Shown here one piece after another: positions 1 to 10,391 of a stretch of DNA of 64,000 nt. The notes under the pieces were generated by a model that was not told where the DNA came from, did not search any database, and worked only from the letters and a program-made list of their open reading frames with translations. Location of the stretch: NCBI GenBank assembly GCA_029834535.1, contig JAQMWT010000346.1, positions 1 through 64,000 on the forward strand, in the 5' to 3' direction. A program made the translations under genes and the position numbers. The DNA comes from Chrysophaeum taylorii (lineage: Eukaryota > Sar > Pelagophyceae > Pelagomonadales > Pelagomonadaceae). The number at the start of each line of letters is the position of its first letter. Positions within the stretch are counted from its first letter, which is position 1.

Positions 1-267
1 CGCCGAGGTGGCGGTGATGCCGCCGCCGACCTGGAGTCCCTGCGGGTAGGCGGCGAGGGCCTCGGCAGCGGCCGCCTCGTTTCCCGGGCCCAGCATAATC
101 ACGTGGCCTCCGCGCAGGCCGTCGCGGGCGTAGAGCCGCGCGTAGTGCCCCGCCGATTCGTCGCTCACAAAGTTTTCGTGTGCCTCGCCACCCTCGCGGA
201 GCGTCCCGCCCACGATCTGCTTGACGCGCCCCGCGTGGAGGTCGATGCAAGGCCTGAACCCGGTCAT
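1..267 (-). CDS. HIS6: HisA-type ProFAR isomerase, 5' part only
   Basis: Reading the minus strand from the ATG at 267 gives 89 codons open to the window edge, with an in-frame stop TAA 33 bases upstream that fixes the start. The protein begins with the family's N-terminal signature [20 protein letters not shown] and later has a GGGI loop (residues about 83-86), as in phosphoribosylformimino-AICAR-ribotide isomerase. The enzyme performs the Amadori rearrangement in step four of histidine synthesis. The eukaryotic form carries the same -PCIDxHxGxVKQIVGG- start, so this is the HIS6 type rather than HisF. The rest of the gene lies left of position 1. It sits 134 bp downstream of the NCA2-like gene on the same strand. 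Confidence 0.88.
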   Translation of the reverse strand, partial: MTGFRPCIDLHAGRVKQIVGGTLREGGEAHENFVSDESAGHYARLYARDGLRGGHVIMLGPGNEAAAAEALAAYPQGLQVGGGITATSA

Positions 268-401
268 ATCATCAACGAGGGCGGCGGGTTCCTCCTTTTA
301 CAAAAAAAGGAAGGTCGACTGCATCATCATAGAGGAACGAACGCGGGTTTTTTTTTTTTAAAGGTCGACCGACGACTGCAGGCACTTCCAGGAGACGCGG
401 G

Positions 402-2096
402 TCATCGCCGAGCCGCGGTGGTCGAGGAGGATTTCTTCTTGTATTCAAGGCGGGGCTGGAGGACGTTCATGGGGGCCGGGACGACGCGGGCGTCGGAGAG
501 TCGGAGAAAGTCGTGGTCCCAGAGGACGAGCGTGAGGAGGTCCTTGATGTGGGCCCTCGTGAGGCCGGGAGTAAAAAGGTCCCTGAGAGCGCGGTCGAGC
601 CTCGCGAGCCTCGCGGGCGAGAATCGGGCGCGCTCGCGGTAAGCGCGGTCGCGGAGCGTGTGGACGTGGAGGGCGAGGGCCCCGACGGAGAGGGGGTCGA
701 GGGGCTCGTCGGGCGGCGAAGGGGCGACGTGGACGACGCGGGCGGCCTCGGCGAGGACGGCGGCCATCTCGCCGCGGACGGTCTCGGTCGACTTTACGCT
801 CTCCGAGACGAGGGCGATGAAGATGTTTTTGAGGAGGCGGAAAACGGCGGCGACGAGGAAGATCCCGGGAAAGAGAGCGAGGACCTGGATGATGGCCTGG
901 TTCTGCGCGAGGATGTCGTCGATGGCAGCCATCGCCTGGTAGACCTCCTTCGTCACGAACTGGAGCTGAATGAGGAGGGCGCGTGCGATGCGGCCCGAGA
1001 GGAGGTTGCGGACTGCGCTCCGGACCTCCCGGACGAAGACGTCGTTGACGGTCGACATGTCGTGGTCCTTGGCGCGCTGCCTTCGCTCGGCTTCGCCGAC
1101 GCCTCGCGGCGCGACGTCGTCGAGCCAATCGTCGAGCATCGCCTCGAGCGTCGCTCTGGCGTCGGCGAGGGCGCGCGGATCGGAGATGCCCTTTCCGCGC
1201 TTGTTGAGCAGGAGGTCGTCCTTAATGGCCGTCGCCGGCACGACTAGCCGCCGCGAGACGATGTCGCCCGTCGCCGACCGCGCGTCTCTCGCGATAGCAG
1301 AAATCCCGCCGTACTCGTCGACGACGCGCCGCACCCAGGCCACGCAGCGCCACGCGGCGACCAGCACCACGAGGCGCCGCGCGATCTTGCGGCGCGCGCG
1401 TCGCCGCAACGCGCGCGCGTCCTCGTCGAACGCCTTCTGCGTCCGAAGCGCCTCGGCGCGGCCCGCGATCGCTCGCGCGAACGCCGCCCGGTCGGCGTGC
1501 TGCGACGGCGGCGCGCACCCGACGGCCTCGGCCGCCGCCGCGAGCACGCGCCCGACCCACTCGCGGTCCTCGGCGCCGCCGCCGCGCGCGGTCAGAAGGA
1601 GCGACTCGAGCGCGCCCGCGCTCGCGAGTAGCGGTCGCAGCTCGGCGTCGAGTCGCGCGTCGAGCCGCGCGAGTCGTCGCCCCGTCGGTCGCTGTCGCCG
1701 CGCCTTGCGCGCCCTCGCGCACCGCGCCGACGCCGCGACGAGGCACGCGTCGCGGGCGCAGCGTCCGCACGCGTCGGCGAATCGCGCCTCGAGCGCGAGC
1801 CTCGCCCCCGACCAGTGCCGCCGCTTCTTTGGCTGCCGCGAGTCCACCATCTCGGCGAGGCCCCCGAGCCGCGCCGCGAGCTCGGCGCGCGTCGCGCACT
1901 CCAGCCGCAAACCCTCGCCGACCAACGGGTCTTCGTCGGCGCTCACTGGCACCTCCGCGTACAGCCCCGACGCCACGTCGGCGTGATCGAGGCTCACGTC
2001 GGGAACCCGCGGCGCCCTCGCGACCCACCGCGAGAACCTGCTTACCACCGCGGACATCGCCAGCATCCGTGCGACCAACCGCCGTACGGCCTCCAT
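402..2096 (-). CDS. NCA2: NCA2-like mitochondrial membrane protein
   Basis: This is an uninterrupted 564-residue protein starting at the ATG at 2096. Residues 351-426 carry the diagnostic NCA2 block: a charged helix with EVRSAVRNLLSGRIARALLI, then a helix ending in a hydrophobic segment (VLALFPGIFLVAAVFRLL) followed by KNIF. The N-terminal half is very rich in Ala and Arg and weakly conserved, with possible membrane segments near residues 240-256. In yeast NCA2 acts in the mitochondrion on expression of Atp6/Atp8, and plant members (DGF1/DGS1) sit in the outer mitochondrial membrane. The assignment rests on the C-terminal block; the precise role here is inferred. Confidence 0.8.
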   Translation of the reverse strand: MEAVRRLVARMLAMSAVVSRFSRWVARAPRVPDVSLDHADVASGLYAEVPVSADEDPLVGEGLRLECATRAELAARLGGLAEMVDSRQPKKRRHWSGARLALEARFADACGRCARDACLVAASARCARARKARRQRPTGRRLARLDARLDAELRPLLASAGALESLLLTARGGGAEDREWVGRVLAAAAEAVGCAPPSQHADRAAFARAIAGRAEALRTQKAFDEDARALRRRARRKIARRLVVLVAAWRCVAWVRRVVDEYGGISAIARDARSATGDIVSRRLVVPATAIKDDLLLNKRGKGISDPRALADARATLEAMLDDWLDDVAPRGVGEAERRQRAKDHDMSTVNDVFVREVRSAVRNLLSGRIARALLIQLQFVTKEVYQAMAAIDDILAQNQAIIQVLALFPGIFLVAAVFRLLKNIFIALVSESVKSTETVRGEMAAVLAEAARVVHVAPSPPDEPLDPLSVGALALHVHTLRDRAYRERARFSPARLARLDRALRDLFTPGLTRAHIKDLLTLVLWDHDFLRLSDARVVPAPMNVLQPRLEYKKKSSSTTAARR

Positions 2097-2546
2097 CGCG
2101 CACCACGAAAAAAACGCTCAACTTGAACCGATGTGTGATTTATCAAACTTTTAATTTTTTCGGCATAGTGGCGAAGAAGCGCCTCCACCAACGGGACCAG
2201 GCAAGACGCGGCCGCGCACCCACTGCACATTGTCGACGCCGCTGAGTCAGGCACTAAATGCGGTTCGACAGTGCTGGAGATTGCGTCTTTTGGACTTGCG
2301 ACACGGCGGTCTGTCTGTCTTCTGGGGGGGGCTCGCGAGCCTTGTTGTTGAGACCGCTACGCCACCAACCACGCGGCCCTCGTAACTCACGTTTCAAGCA
2401 AGCAGTCAACACACTAGAAAACTGGTACTACTATCGTCGTCGTCGCACCGCGAGTGCTACAAAAGTGATCTATCTATCTCGTCGATGTCACGCGAAACGA
2501 AAAAAGCAGTTTCACCCCGACGCGACGTCATCACGGAAATCACGCG
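2097..2546. other. Intergenic: NCA2 promoter and ABCC 3' end
   Basis: About 450 bp with no convincing gene. Both neighbours are on the minus strand, so it should hold the 3' untranslated part of the ABC transporter and the promoter of the NCA2-like gene. It is richer in A and T than the genes, with a run near 2140-2165. No tRNA or repeat was recognised. Confidence 0.6.
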
Positions 2547-5500
2547 CTACCTGCCGCAATCGCCCTTGGCCGCCGCCCGGAGTGCTGTTGCTGTGTCGCG
2601 GCCCGTAGAATCGACGAGCGCGGCGAAGAGGCCGGCCCGATTGTCGGCGAGAGCCGCGGGCGCGCCAAACTCGGCGCACCGTCCCTGATGCATGACGCAG
2701 ACGAGGTCAAAGTCGATGATGGTGGCCAAGCGGTGGGCGATGCATAGGACCGTCGTGTCGCGGAGCTGCGGCAGGGTGCGCAGGGTGTGCTGGATCCGCG
2801 CGTCGGTGGCGTCGTCGAGCGAGGACGTGGCCTCGTCGAGGACGAGGATCTTGGGCTGCTGGAGGAGGGCGCGCGCGAGCGCGAGGAGCTGGCGTTCGCC
2901 AACGCTAAAGTTTGCGCCGGCGTCCTCGACGCGGGTGTCGAGGTTCCAGGTCTTCGGGGCGTCGTCGCGCGGCGGAGCGACCAACGCGAGCGCTCTCGCG
3001 ACGTCGTCGTCCGACCGCGAGCCAAAGGGATCGACGCAGTTGCGGAGCGAACCCGAAAACAAGACGGGGTCCTGCGGCACGATCTGGGCGACGCGGCGAC
3101 GCAGCACGCGCAGGTCGAGCTGCGAGAGCGGGGCGCCGTCGACGCGGACGTCGCCCGAGCCGAGCGGCGTCAAGCGGAAGAGCGCGTGCAATATGCTACT
3201 CTTGCCGGCGCCCGACCTCCCGACGACGCCGCAGCGCGCGCCGGACGGGACCCGGAAGGAGAGGTGGTCGAGCGCGAGCGGCAAGCCCGGCCGGTAGCGC
3301 ATGCAGACGTTGTCAAAGACGAGGTCGCCTTTGGTCGGCCAGGCGGCGTCGACGAGCACGTTTTTTTTTCGGTCGAATACCGCGTCGAACTCGTTCGGCA
3401 CGGGCTCGGTGACGCGCTCGACGGAAGTCACGGCGTTCTCGGCCTCGGAGGACGAGGTGATGAGATACATGAAGGTGGTGGTGAGCTGGAAGGCCCACAC
3501 GAGAAGCATTCCGGCGAAGGCTTCGGAGAGGCCGACGCGTCGTCGCAGGACGGCGACGACGAGCGCGGCAAAGGTCGCGACGGTCGCGGCGCAGGCGTCG
3601 AGCCTCAAGCCGATCCAGCGTTGCGCGGCAGTCCAGCACAAGAGCGCTTCGGTGTTGGCGTCGAGAGCTTCGAAGAAGCGTTTTTCGAAGTGGCGGCGCG
3701 CCCCAAAGGCGCGGATCGAGGCGTTGGCGTCGACGGCCTCGACGAGGAGCTGCTGGATCGGCGAGCGCGAGACGGCGTCGAGGCGCTGGAGGTCGACCGA
3801 GCTGCGGCGGTAGTACTGCTGGAGACGCCGAAACACCAGGGCGACGGGAACTAGAATGACCGCCATGGTGCCGCTCGAGAGCGTCAGCATGACGGCCGCT
3901 CCCGTGACCGCCCACCCGACCGAGATGAGCGCGATCGCTGCTTTTTGCGTGAGGACGATGTCGACCTGCTCGGTGTCGTAGGAAAAGCGCGACACGATGC
4001 GGCCCGTGGGGGTTTCGTCGAAGTAACGCACCGGGGCCGACAGCACGCGGTGGCACGCGTCGTCGTACAGCCGCTTGGCGGCCGTCACGCCGCAGAAGAA
4101 GCCCCACTGCGTGCGAAACATGCAGAAGACGGTGCTCGCGGCGCCGAGGCACAAGTAGACGCGCGCCCAGCGCCACGCACCGTCGAGCCCGTCGCGCTGC
4201 GATGGGAATCGGTTTCCGAAGATGGAGGCACCGTCGACGCGCGCGTCGGCCCACCGCGCGAGCCACCATTCGGTCGAGACGTAGCACGCGCGGTCGAGCG
4301 CGAGCGCGACGAGCTGGATCGTCAGAAACTTGCTGCCGCCCGCGGCGCGGCACCACCGCAGCCACGTTGCCCACGACGCCATACCCTTCTCGCGCCGCTC
4401 GACCGACGTGAGCGACGCGCTCGCCGCCTCGCGCATGTCCGCTTCGGAGCGGCGCCGGCGATTCGAGGCCTCGTCGTTCTCGGCATTCGGCGGCGGCGCC
4501 GAGGAGAACGCCTCGTCGACGGCTTCGGGGCCTCGGCGCGACGCGGCGAACACGGGGGCGAGAAGAGCCCGCGTGGCAGGGTCCGCCGCCTCCGTTTGCG
4601 AAGCGTCGAGAGCCTGGCGCCACGTGCCGTTAAAGCCGACGTCGCCGGCGTCGTCGACGTACACGATTCTCGAAGCGCGGGGCGCCAGATGCGCGGCGTG
4701 CGTGACGAGCACGACGGCCGCGTCCCTGAGGGCTCCCGTCTTGGTGTCGAAGAGGGCATCGAAGGCCGCGCGCGCCGTCTTGGCGTCGAGCGCGCTCAGA
4801 GGGTCGTCGAGGATCGCGACGCGGGGTCGCGCGTAGACGACGCGCGCGAGTCCGAGGCGCGCTTTTTGCCCGCCGCTCAACGTGACGCCGCGCTCGCCAA
4901 TCTCCGTAAACTCGCCCGCCGGAAATTCATCGAGGTCGTGGACGAGCTGGGACGCTTTTATCGCGAGCTCGAAGCGCGCCGCGTCGAACGGGCTGCCGAA
5001 CGTCACGTTGTCGCGGATCGTGGCGTTCAAAACGCACGGCTCCTGCGGCGCGAGGCCGACGACCGCCCCCGAGATTGTTACTTCGACGCGGTCGTCGAGC
5101 GGCTCGACGTTGCCAAGCAGGCCGCCGAGGTACGTACTCTTGCCGCTGCCAACCTCGCCGAGGACCGCGACGAGGTCGCCGCGTCGCGCGTCCAAGTCGA
5201 GCCTCGACGCCCGGCCGGCGACGAAAGTCGGAGGAGTACTACTTTCGCCACGGACGAACGCCGCTCGCCGCACCCTCAAGACGACGTCGTCGTTTTCGTT
5301 TTCGTTTTCTTGTCGTGGAATCGCGCCGCGCCCGTCGTCGTCGTCCCGGCGGCGGCGGCCCGGGTCGCCGACGAAGTCGGCGATGCGATCCAGCGACCGC
5401 CACGCCTGCGCGACCTGACCGATGAGGGTGCCGAGCTTGTTGATCGGGAACCGCACGGCGCTAATCAACGAGATGATCGTGAAGGCGTCGGCAGGAGTCA

Positions 5501-6566
5501 ACCGCGCGTCGCGGTCCGTCAACATCTTGACGCACACCGTCACGATCGTCGCGATAACGGGCGCCATGACCACCGCCAGCAGCGACAACCCGAGCCAAAA
5601 CATTTCTCGCCGCGTGTAGTCGATCTCCGTTTGGCGCGCCTCGTGCCACCGCTTCTCCCAAAGGAGTTCCCACCCGGAGAACTTCGTCACGCGGATCCCC
5701 GACCCGATGACTTCGGACACCTCGGCGATGCGCGCGTCGCTGATCGGCGCGCGCTTCCTGCGCAGCGCGATGAGCTTGTGCGTGATACCCTTGGCCCACG
5801 GCAGCACGGCGATCAAGCAAGCGACGCCCGCCAGCGCCGCGACGAGCGAGCCGACGAACGCGACCAGCAATATACAAACGACGACCACTTGCAAAGGGCA
5901 GCTCCAGATCAAGTGGGCGTCCAACGACACTTCGAACAGCTTGGTCGCGTCGACGGCCGCGAGCGTCGATATCGACGCCGACGGCTCGCGTCGCCGCAAC
6001 GCCCGGGCGTACGCCGTCGCGATCGCGCACGCCCGGACGCGCTGGCCCGCGCGGGTCGCCAAGTGGAGCTGGCGCTGCTGCGCCGCGGACTTGGCGAACG
6101 CGTTCAGAGCAATGAGCGCCGTCACCGCGAGCCCGCCGAGCGTATTCCCGCGTCCCGCGCTGCTCAACACGAGCGCGCGCAACAGGAGCGGCTCGGCCAC
6201 CTGGCCGACCGACGACCACGCTTGCCAAAACGCGGCGGCCATCATCGGGCTCCTCCCGACCTCGAGCAGCGCGCCCCGCGCGCCCTTGGTCGATTCTTCG
6301 AAGCAACGCAGAAGCCTCCGCGACGACTCGACCTCGACGATGCGAGGCAAATCGCCAGCCGTGAGCGTCCCCGACGCAGCGCCGAGATCGAGGAGGTCGT
6401 CGATGTACGAGTAGGTAAGCTGCGACCAAAACGATGCGCGGAACTCGGGCCACTCGCCGCGCGCCACGCCATGACCATCATCAACCTTGTGGTGCGAAAT
6501 GACTTCCACCTGGACCTCTTTCGAGTCCGGGACTCGCATGAACTCCCGCGCGTCCTCGGCGACCAT
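2547..6566 (-). CDS. ABCC (MRP-type) full ABC transporter
   Basis: A single 1,339-residue frame holds two transmembrane domains and two nucleotide-binding domains in the order TMD1-NBD1-TMD2-NBD2. NBD1 has Walker A GEVGSGKST (470-478), signature LSGGQ (563-567) and Walker B VAILDDPLSALD (583-594). NBD2 has Walker A GRSGAGKSS (1116-1124), signature SVGERQ (1221-1226) and Walker B ILVLDEATSSLD (1240-1251). As usual in the ABCC subfamily, NBD1 has Asp where NBD2 keeps the catalytic Glu, so NBD1 is probably the weaker ATPase site. There is no extra N-terminal TMD0, so it is a short MRP. It likely exports organic anions or conjugates across the vacuolar or plasma membrane; substrate unknown. A stretch near residues 402-430 is acidic/basic low complexity between TMD1 and NBD1. 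Confidence 0.95.
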   Translation of the reverse strand: MVAEDAREFMRVPDSKEVQVEVISHHKVDDGHGVARGEWPEFRASFWSQLTYSYIDDLLDLGAASGTLTAGDLPRIVEVESSRRLLRCFEESTKGARGALLEVGRSPMMAAAFWQAWSSVGQVAEPLLLRALVLSSAGRGNTLGGLAVTALIALNAFAKSAAQQRQLHLATRAGQRVRACAIATAYARALRRREPSASISTLAAVDATKLFEVSLDAHLIWSCPLQVVVVCILLVAFVGSLVAALAGVACLIAVLPWAKGITHKLIALRRKRAPISDARIAEVSEVIGSGIRVTKFSGWELLWEKRWHEARQTEIDYTRREMFWLGLSLLAVVMAPVIATIVTVCVKMLTDRDARLTPADAFTIISLISAVRFPINKLGTLIGQVAQAWRSLDRIADFVGDPGRRRRDDDDGRGAIPRQENENENDDVVLRVRRAAFVRGESSTPPTFVAGRASRLDLDARRGDLVAVLGEVGSGKSTYLGGLLGNVEPLDDRVEVTISGAVVGLAPQEPCVLNATIRDNVTFGSPFDAARFELAIKASQLVHDLDEFPAGEFTEIGERGVTLSGGQKARLGLARVVYARPRVAILDDPLSALDAKTARAAFDALFDTKTGALRDAAVVLVTHAAHLAPRASRIVYVDDAGDVGFNGTWRQALDASQTEAADPATRALLAPVFAASRRGPEAVDEAFSSAPPPNAENDEASNRRRRSEADMREAASASLTSVERREKGMASWATWLRWCRAAGGSKFLTIQLVALALDRACYVSTEWWLARWADARVDGASIFGNRFPSQRDGLDGAWRWARVYLCLGAASTVFCMFRTQWGFFCGVTAAKRLYDDACHRVLSAPVRYFDETPTGRIVSRFSYDTEQVDIVLTQKAAIALISVGWAVTGAAVMLTLSSGTMAVILVPVALVFRRLQQYYRRSSVDLQRLDAVSRSPIQQLLVEAVDANASIRAFGARRHFEKRFFEALDANTEALLCWTAAQRWIGLRLDACAATVATFAALVVAVLRRRVGLSEAFAGMLLVWAFQLTTTFMYLITSSSEAENAVTSVERVTEPVPNEFDAVFDRKKNVLVDAAWPTKGDLVFDNVCMRYRPGLPLALDHLSFRVPSGARCGVVGRSGAGKSSILHALFRLTPLGSGDVRVDGAPLSQLDLRVLRRRVAQIVPQDPVLFSGSLRNCVDPFGSRSDDDVARALALVAPPRDDAPKTWNLDTRVEDAGANFSVGERQLLALARALLQQPKILVLDEATSSLDDATDARIQHTLRTLPQLRDTTVLCIAHRLATIIDFDLVCVMHQGRCAEFGAPAALADNRAGLFAALVDSTGRDTATALRAAAKGDCGR

Positions 6567-7351
6567 CCACGACGTACGGAAACAACCGCGGTCTTCTTAC
6601 TTCAATTATTATAAAAGGCGAACAGCGTCGTCCGCGGAGGAGAACGAAAACACACGCCTTGGTGAATCGTTGCGACCTGACGCAGCGACCAGGGCACTGG
6701 GGTCGCGAGTTGATTAAATTACGGAATATATGAAAACATACAAACAAGAATGTGATGAGAACATTCTGATGAGGACTTCAAACGGACGCAAAGCGGACGC
6801 GAATGTGTTACAATGTCATATCGTTCGCTCGCGTCACTCGTTCCTCCCGTGGTGACCCGTTGAATTTTCCCGAAGTCAGTACGACGACGACAGCTAGCTA
6901 ATAAGAGGAGGGGGGGGGCAAGTTGAGGGGCTTTGGTGGTGTGGATTGTGTGGAGACGTCTGGAAGGCGGAGATATCCCGTCCCGTCCGTTCAAGGGTCC
7001 CGAAACAACCGCCCTGAGTTTATCTATCTGAGTACTCTCGGCGAAGAAGGAGCGAAGATCGCGCGTTGCGGACGATGGTTGCGAGGTTTTTTTTCCGGCC
7101 AGAAACAACGCAGCCCTAGAATTGTAACACGAGACTCGAAGCATGATGCGCAACGTAGCGCCAACGCGACTGATAGCACTCACCCCCACGACGACGCTAG
7201 CAGCAGAAGCACACGCGCCATATAATATTAAAAAAGGGAATATGCGTTTTCGGACGTCGACGACCGTCATATTCATATAACCAAGAACCACACCATTAGT
7301 TTTCTCGTCGAGGGAGCGGGTAGGAGGGAGCTTCGTGTATTCGTTCATCCC
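6567..7351. other. Intergenic region, AT-richer, no gene recognised
   Basis: About 785 bp between the ABCC start and the eIF2A stop, both on the minus strand. It should contain the ABCC promoter and the eIF2A 3' end. A 209-codon minus-strand frame (6719-7348) is present, but its composition is unlike the neighbouring genes and I see no family in it. No tRNA, snRNA or repeat was seen. Confidence 0.55.
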
Positions 7352-9184
7352 TCAGAGGCGCGCGAGTTGGGCGTCGATGTCGGCGAGGTCGGCTTCGAGG
7401 GTGGGTTTCTTTTGAAGCTTGTCGCGCTGGTCGGGGGAGGGGTCGAGGCCGGAATCGACCTTGGCCTGGAGTTCGGCGACTTGCTTGAGCTTTTTTTTGA
7501 GGCCCTTTTGCTTCTTAAGGAGGTCGTCTTTGGAGAGCGGAGCGGGGTCGTCCGGCGGGGGTTGTTGTTGCTGTTGTGATGGATTCCGGTGTTCTTCGAG
7601 CTCGGCGGCGGCCTCGGCGGCCTCCTTGCGCTTGCGCTGGTTGTCGCGGCGCTTTTTGTTGCGGGAGGCCGTACCCGGCGCCATGCCCGGGACGAGGTTC
7701 GATCCGACGAACGAAGCCGCGTTGGCCTTGTTGGCGACCTGACCCTCGCGCTCTTTGCGTATTTGGTCGGCGAGGGCCGAGCCGCGACCGCGGGCCCCCG
7801 GCGGGACGTAGGCCTTGGGAGGGGGCTCGTCCTTGATGCGCTTGGCGCGGTCCTTGGAGGCGGGCGAAGCGGGTCGGTCGGGATACGAGGAAGAAGAAGC
7901 GGGGATCCAGGCGCAGTCGAAGAGGGGCTGGCGGTCAGAGCGGAGCGCGACGGGGCCGGAACCGTCGTAGCGGTAGACGCGCACGGCGTTGTCGACGTTC
8001 ATGCGCGGCGCGAGGGTCGCGGCCATAAAGGAACGCGAGTCCGGCGCCCAGCCGTAGGCGACCGCCGTCGGGACGTTAGTCGAGCCGATTTTCTTCTTTT
8101 TGTGGCGGTCCCAGAAATCGACGTCCCCCGCCATGTTTCCAAAGCCGCACAACGCGAGGAAGCGGCCGTGGGGGGCCCAGGAGACGACGTTCCGGTGCGC
8201 GGCGCCGAACGTGAAGAGGGGCTGCGCGTCGAGGTTGTAGAGGGCCGCGACGGGGGGTATCGCCCCGGCAATCACGACGAACTCGCGGCCCTTGGAGGGT
8301 TCCCACTGGGCGTCGGCGATGGGTCCCTCCTTGGGGAGGGGAACGAGACATTCGAACGCGGGTTCGCCGGGCTTGGTTTGTCGCGCGTGGAGAAGGTAGA
8401 GGCCCGTCCCGCCGTAGTACGAGCCACCCGTCGCGTCGACGTCCGTGTGGGTCTGGACGAGGACACCGTGGCCCTGGGGGGACCACTTGAGCGTCACGTC
8501 CTGGGCTCGGTAAAAGGCCTTGTGGCACACTACTTCCCCGGGATACGCGGCAATCTTGACGGCCGCGGGCCTCCCCTTGATTTCGGGCACGAAGAGCGCG
8601 AGGCCGTACGGGGGATCGGGGGCGGGCGAGACCGACACCTGGGCGACATCAAGGCACTGAATCGCATGCTGTTGCGAAGAAAAGTCCCCCGCGTAAACGT
8701 GGACCGTGTTCGCGACGACGTGAGCGGCGATATCCTCGTCGCCAGACCACACGAGGGTCGCGTTTATCCCACCCTTCTTCAGCTGTTTCGCGTGGAAGCA
8801 CTTGACGCAGCTTCCCGACTCGAGCGACCACACGCGCAGCGACCCCTCGGGAAACAGCGAAGCGTCCGCTCGCTGCCACGTCGTCGCGTAACTTCCGAGT
8901 GGCGAGAACGCGAATCGTTCGACGTCGCTCGTGTCGGCGCCGAGCGCCACCCGCCTCGAGGGATCCCGCGTCCCGACGACCTCGAACGCCTTGCCTCCTC
9001 CATTCACGCCAATCCACTTGTCGCACACGCCGACCAGCGTTCGGTCGCCCATATCGCCAAACTGCGCGTCAACCTCCAGCGTTCCTGGGATTTCCCCGTT
9101 TCCCGACCACCCCTTCAACACCTCCACGCCTGCGCCGCGGGACCGGATCATCAACTGCAACGCCGGCGCCTCCTCTTCCGCCAT
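7352..9184 (-). CDS. EIF2A: Eukaryotic translation initiation factor 2A
   Basis: The 610-residue protein has the full eIF2A architecture. Residues 1 to about 430 form the WD-type beta-propeller, with family-typical stretches such as GDVDFWDRHKKKKIGS and CAWIP. A basic, low-complexity linker with AYVPPGARG follows (about 450-480), as in animal and plant eIF2A, and then a Lys/Glu coiled-coil tail (about 520-610) with LLKKQKGLKKKLKQ. eIF2A is a 65-kDa-class factor that can deliver initiator tRNA to 40S subunits independently of GTP; it is distinct from the alpha subunit of eIF2. The length matches the family, and the ATG at 9184 is followed by an acidic MAEEE start. A Q5-P3 stretch near 550 is the only odd feature. 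Confidence 0.95.
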   Translation of the reverse strand: MAEEEAPALQLMIRSRGAGVEVLKGWSGNGEIPGTLEVDAQFGDMGDRTLVGVCDKWIGVNGGGKAFEVVGTRDPSRRVALGADTSDVERFAFSPLGSYATTWQRADASLFPEGSLRVWSLESGSCVKCFHAKQLKKGGINATLVWSGDEDIAAHVVANTVHVYAGDFSSQQHAIQCLDVAQVSVSPAPDPPYGLALFVPEIKGRPAAVKIAAYPGEVVCHKAFYRAQDVTLKWSPQGHGVLVQTHTDVDATGGSYYGGTGLYLLHARQTKPGEPAFECLVPLPKEGPIADAQWEPSKGREFVVIAGAIPPVAALYNLDAQPLFTFGAAHRNVVSWAPHGRFLALCGFGNMAGDVDFWDRHKKKKIGSTNVPTAVAYGWAPDSRSFMAATLAPRMNVDNAVRVYRYDGSGPVALRSDRQPLFDCAWIPASSSSYPDRPASPASKDRAKRIKDEPPPKAYVPPGARGRGSALADQIRKEREGQVANKANAASFVGSNLVPGMAPGTASRNKKRRDNQRKRKEAAEAAAELEEHRNPSQQQQQPPPDDPAPLSKDDLLKKQKGLKKKLKQVAELQAKVDSGLDPSPDQRDKLQKKPTLEADLADIDAQLARL

Positions 9185-9370
9185 TTGTTGATTATCTTCT
9201 TCTTCTTCCCATCATCGCTGTTTCTTCTTTCTTTCTTTCTTTGTCTACTCTTTCCCACAACAACAATCAATCCTTTGAACAGAGATTCAGTTTTATTTTT
9301 TTGCACTGCGACTCTAGTAGAGAGTCCATTCCACCACCACCAGGCTGTAGAAGCAGCCGTTGCCAAGATT
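9185..9370. promoter_or_regulatory. Divergent promoter of eIF2A and MgtC-like genes
   Basis: Only 186 bp separate the start codons of two diverging genes, so both promoters and 5' untranslated regions must share it. It contains pyrimidine-rich CTT/TTTC runs (9195-9245). No clear TATA box was seen. Confidence 0.6.
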
Positions 9371-10391
9371 ATGATCGACCTGGTGCACCGCAAGAGCTCC
9401 GGCATGCGGTCGCTGTTCCAGTCCCACTTCTCATCGGAGGCAACGGTGCAAGTCCGCGTCGCCTACCTCGTCATCTGCTGCGTCGTCGGGGCCTACACGT
9501 AGGTGTTTTTGTGGACAGACACACCTCATTTATGTTCAGGGCCGTCGTGCTCCTCGAGGGTCTCATCGACACGTGCGCGTACCCTCGGAATCGCTCGGGG
9601 GAGGACGACGGCATCGCCTACACGAATCCAGAGTACTCGACGCTCGGCCGCTGCCTCCAGTCGCGGTACGCGTTCCTCATGGGTCTCACGCCTCAGGAGT
9701 GCTCCTTGTGCCGACGAATCCTGATGAGCGTCATATTGGGGATGATGATTGGCTTCGAGCGCCGCAGACCCGATCGCCCGGCGGGCGTCCGGACCATGTC
9801 CCTCGTCTCTCTCGGATCGTGCATTTTTACGATCGACAGCATGTTCGCCTTCTCCAGCAGCCCCGACAACTGGGATTCGAGCCGCGTCGCCGCCGCCATC
9901 CCCAGCGGCGTCGGCTTTTTGGGCGCAGGACTCATCTACAAGCAGGCCCCGCGCCGAGATCAAGATAGACACGAAGTACACGGACTCACGACGGCCAGTT
10001 CCGTGTGGTAAGCGAGTTTTTGTCGTCGTTACCTCTAGAAAACGAAATCGCCAGGCTTTCGGCGGCCGCGGGCATCGCCGCCGGCGGGGGTCTCATGGTC
10101 ATATCCATGTTTTCCACCATGGTCATGATCGTCGTGCTTCGTTTCGGACCGAGGCTCCCGCTCGACGACGCCGAGAGCAACTCCCAGCGCTCCTCGGACG
10201 CCGACGACGAGGAGCTCCAGAAGTTTGTCTACGAAGATACGCCCAAGCAACGCCGCGCGACCATTTCGGACGAAAAGTCCAAGCTCGTCGACAGTGCGAA
10301 CGAAAAGGCTGCCAGTGCCGCTGCCTACAACGCGCTCTCCTGCGCGACCTCGCCCACCAACATCTCTCGCAAGCCCTCGCTGCGCGAATAG
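9371..10391 (+). CDS. MgtC/SapB family membrane protein, three exons
   Basis: Splicing exons 9371-9498, 9540-10007 and 10055-10391 gives a 310-residue protein. Both introns are GT-AG, 41 and 47 bp, and the frame is kept across both. The core motif GMMIGFERRRPDRPAGVRT and the following SLGSCIFTI, GVGFLGAGLI and HGLTTASSVWLSAAAGIA segments are the MgtC/SapB signature, laid over about four or five membrane helices. The C-terminal 75 residues are soluble and acidic. Bacterial MgtC is an intramacrophage virulence and Mg2+-homeostasis regulator of F-type ATP synthase; eukaryotic algal members are uncharacterised, so a role in ion or ATPase regulation is inference. The stop TAG at 10389 lies inside a 51-bp tandem repeat. 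Confidence 0.9.

Noticed and set aside
103-642. Plus-strand 179-codon frame at the left edge
   Set aside because: It lies antisense to the HisA start and crosses the gap to the NCA2 gene; the minus strand has a recognisable enzyme.
3945-6614. Plus-strand 889-codon frame antisense to the ABC transporter
   Set aside because: A GC-rich antisense shadow with Arg/Glu/Ala-rich composition; the minus strand is a full ABCC protein.
6719-7348. Minus-strand 209-codon frame after eIF2A
   Set aside because: No family, atypical composition for this genome, located in the expected 3' untranslated and promoter region.
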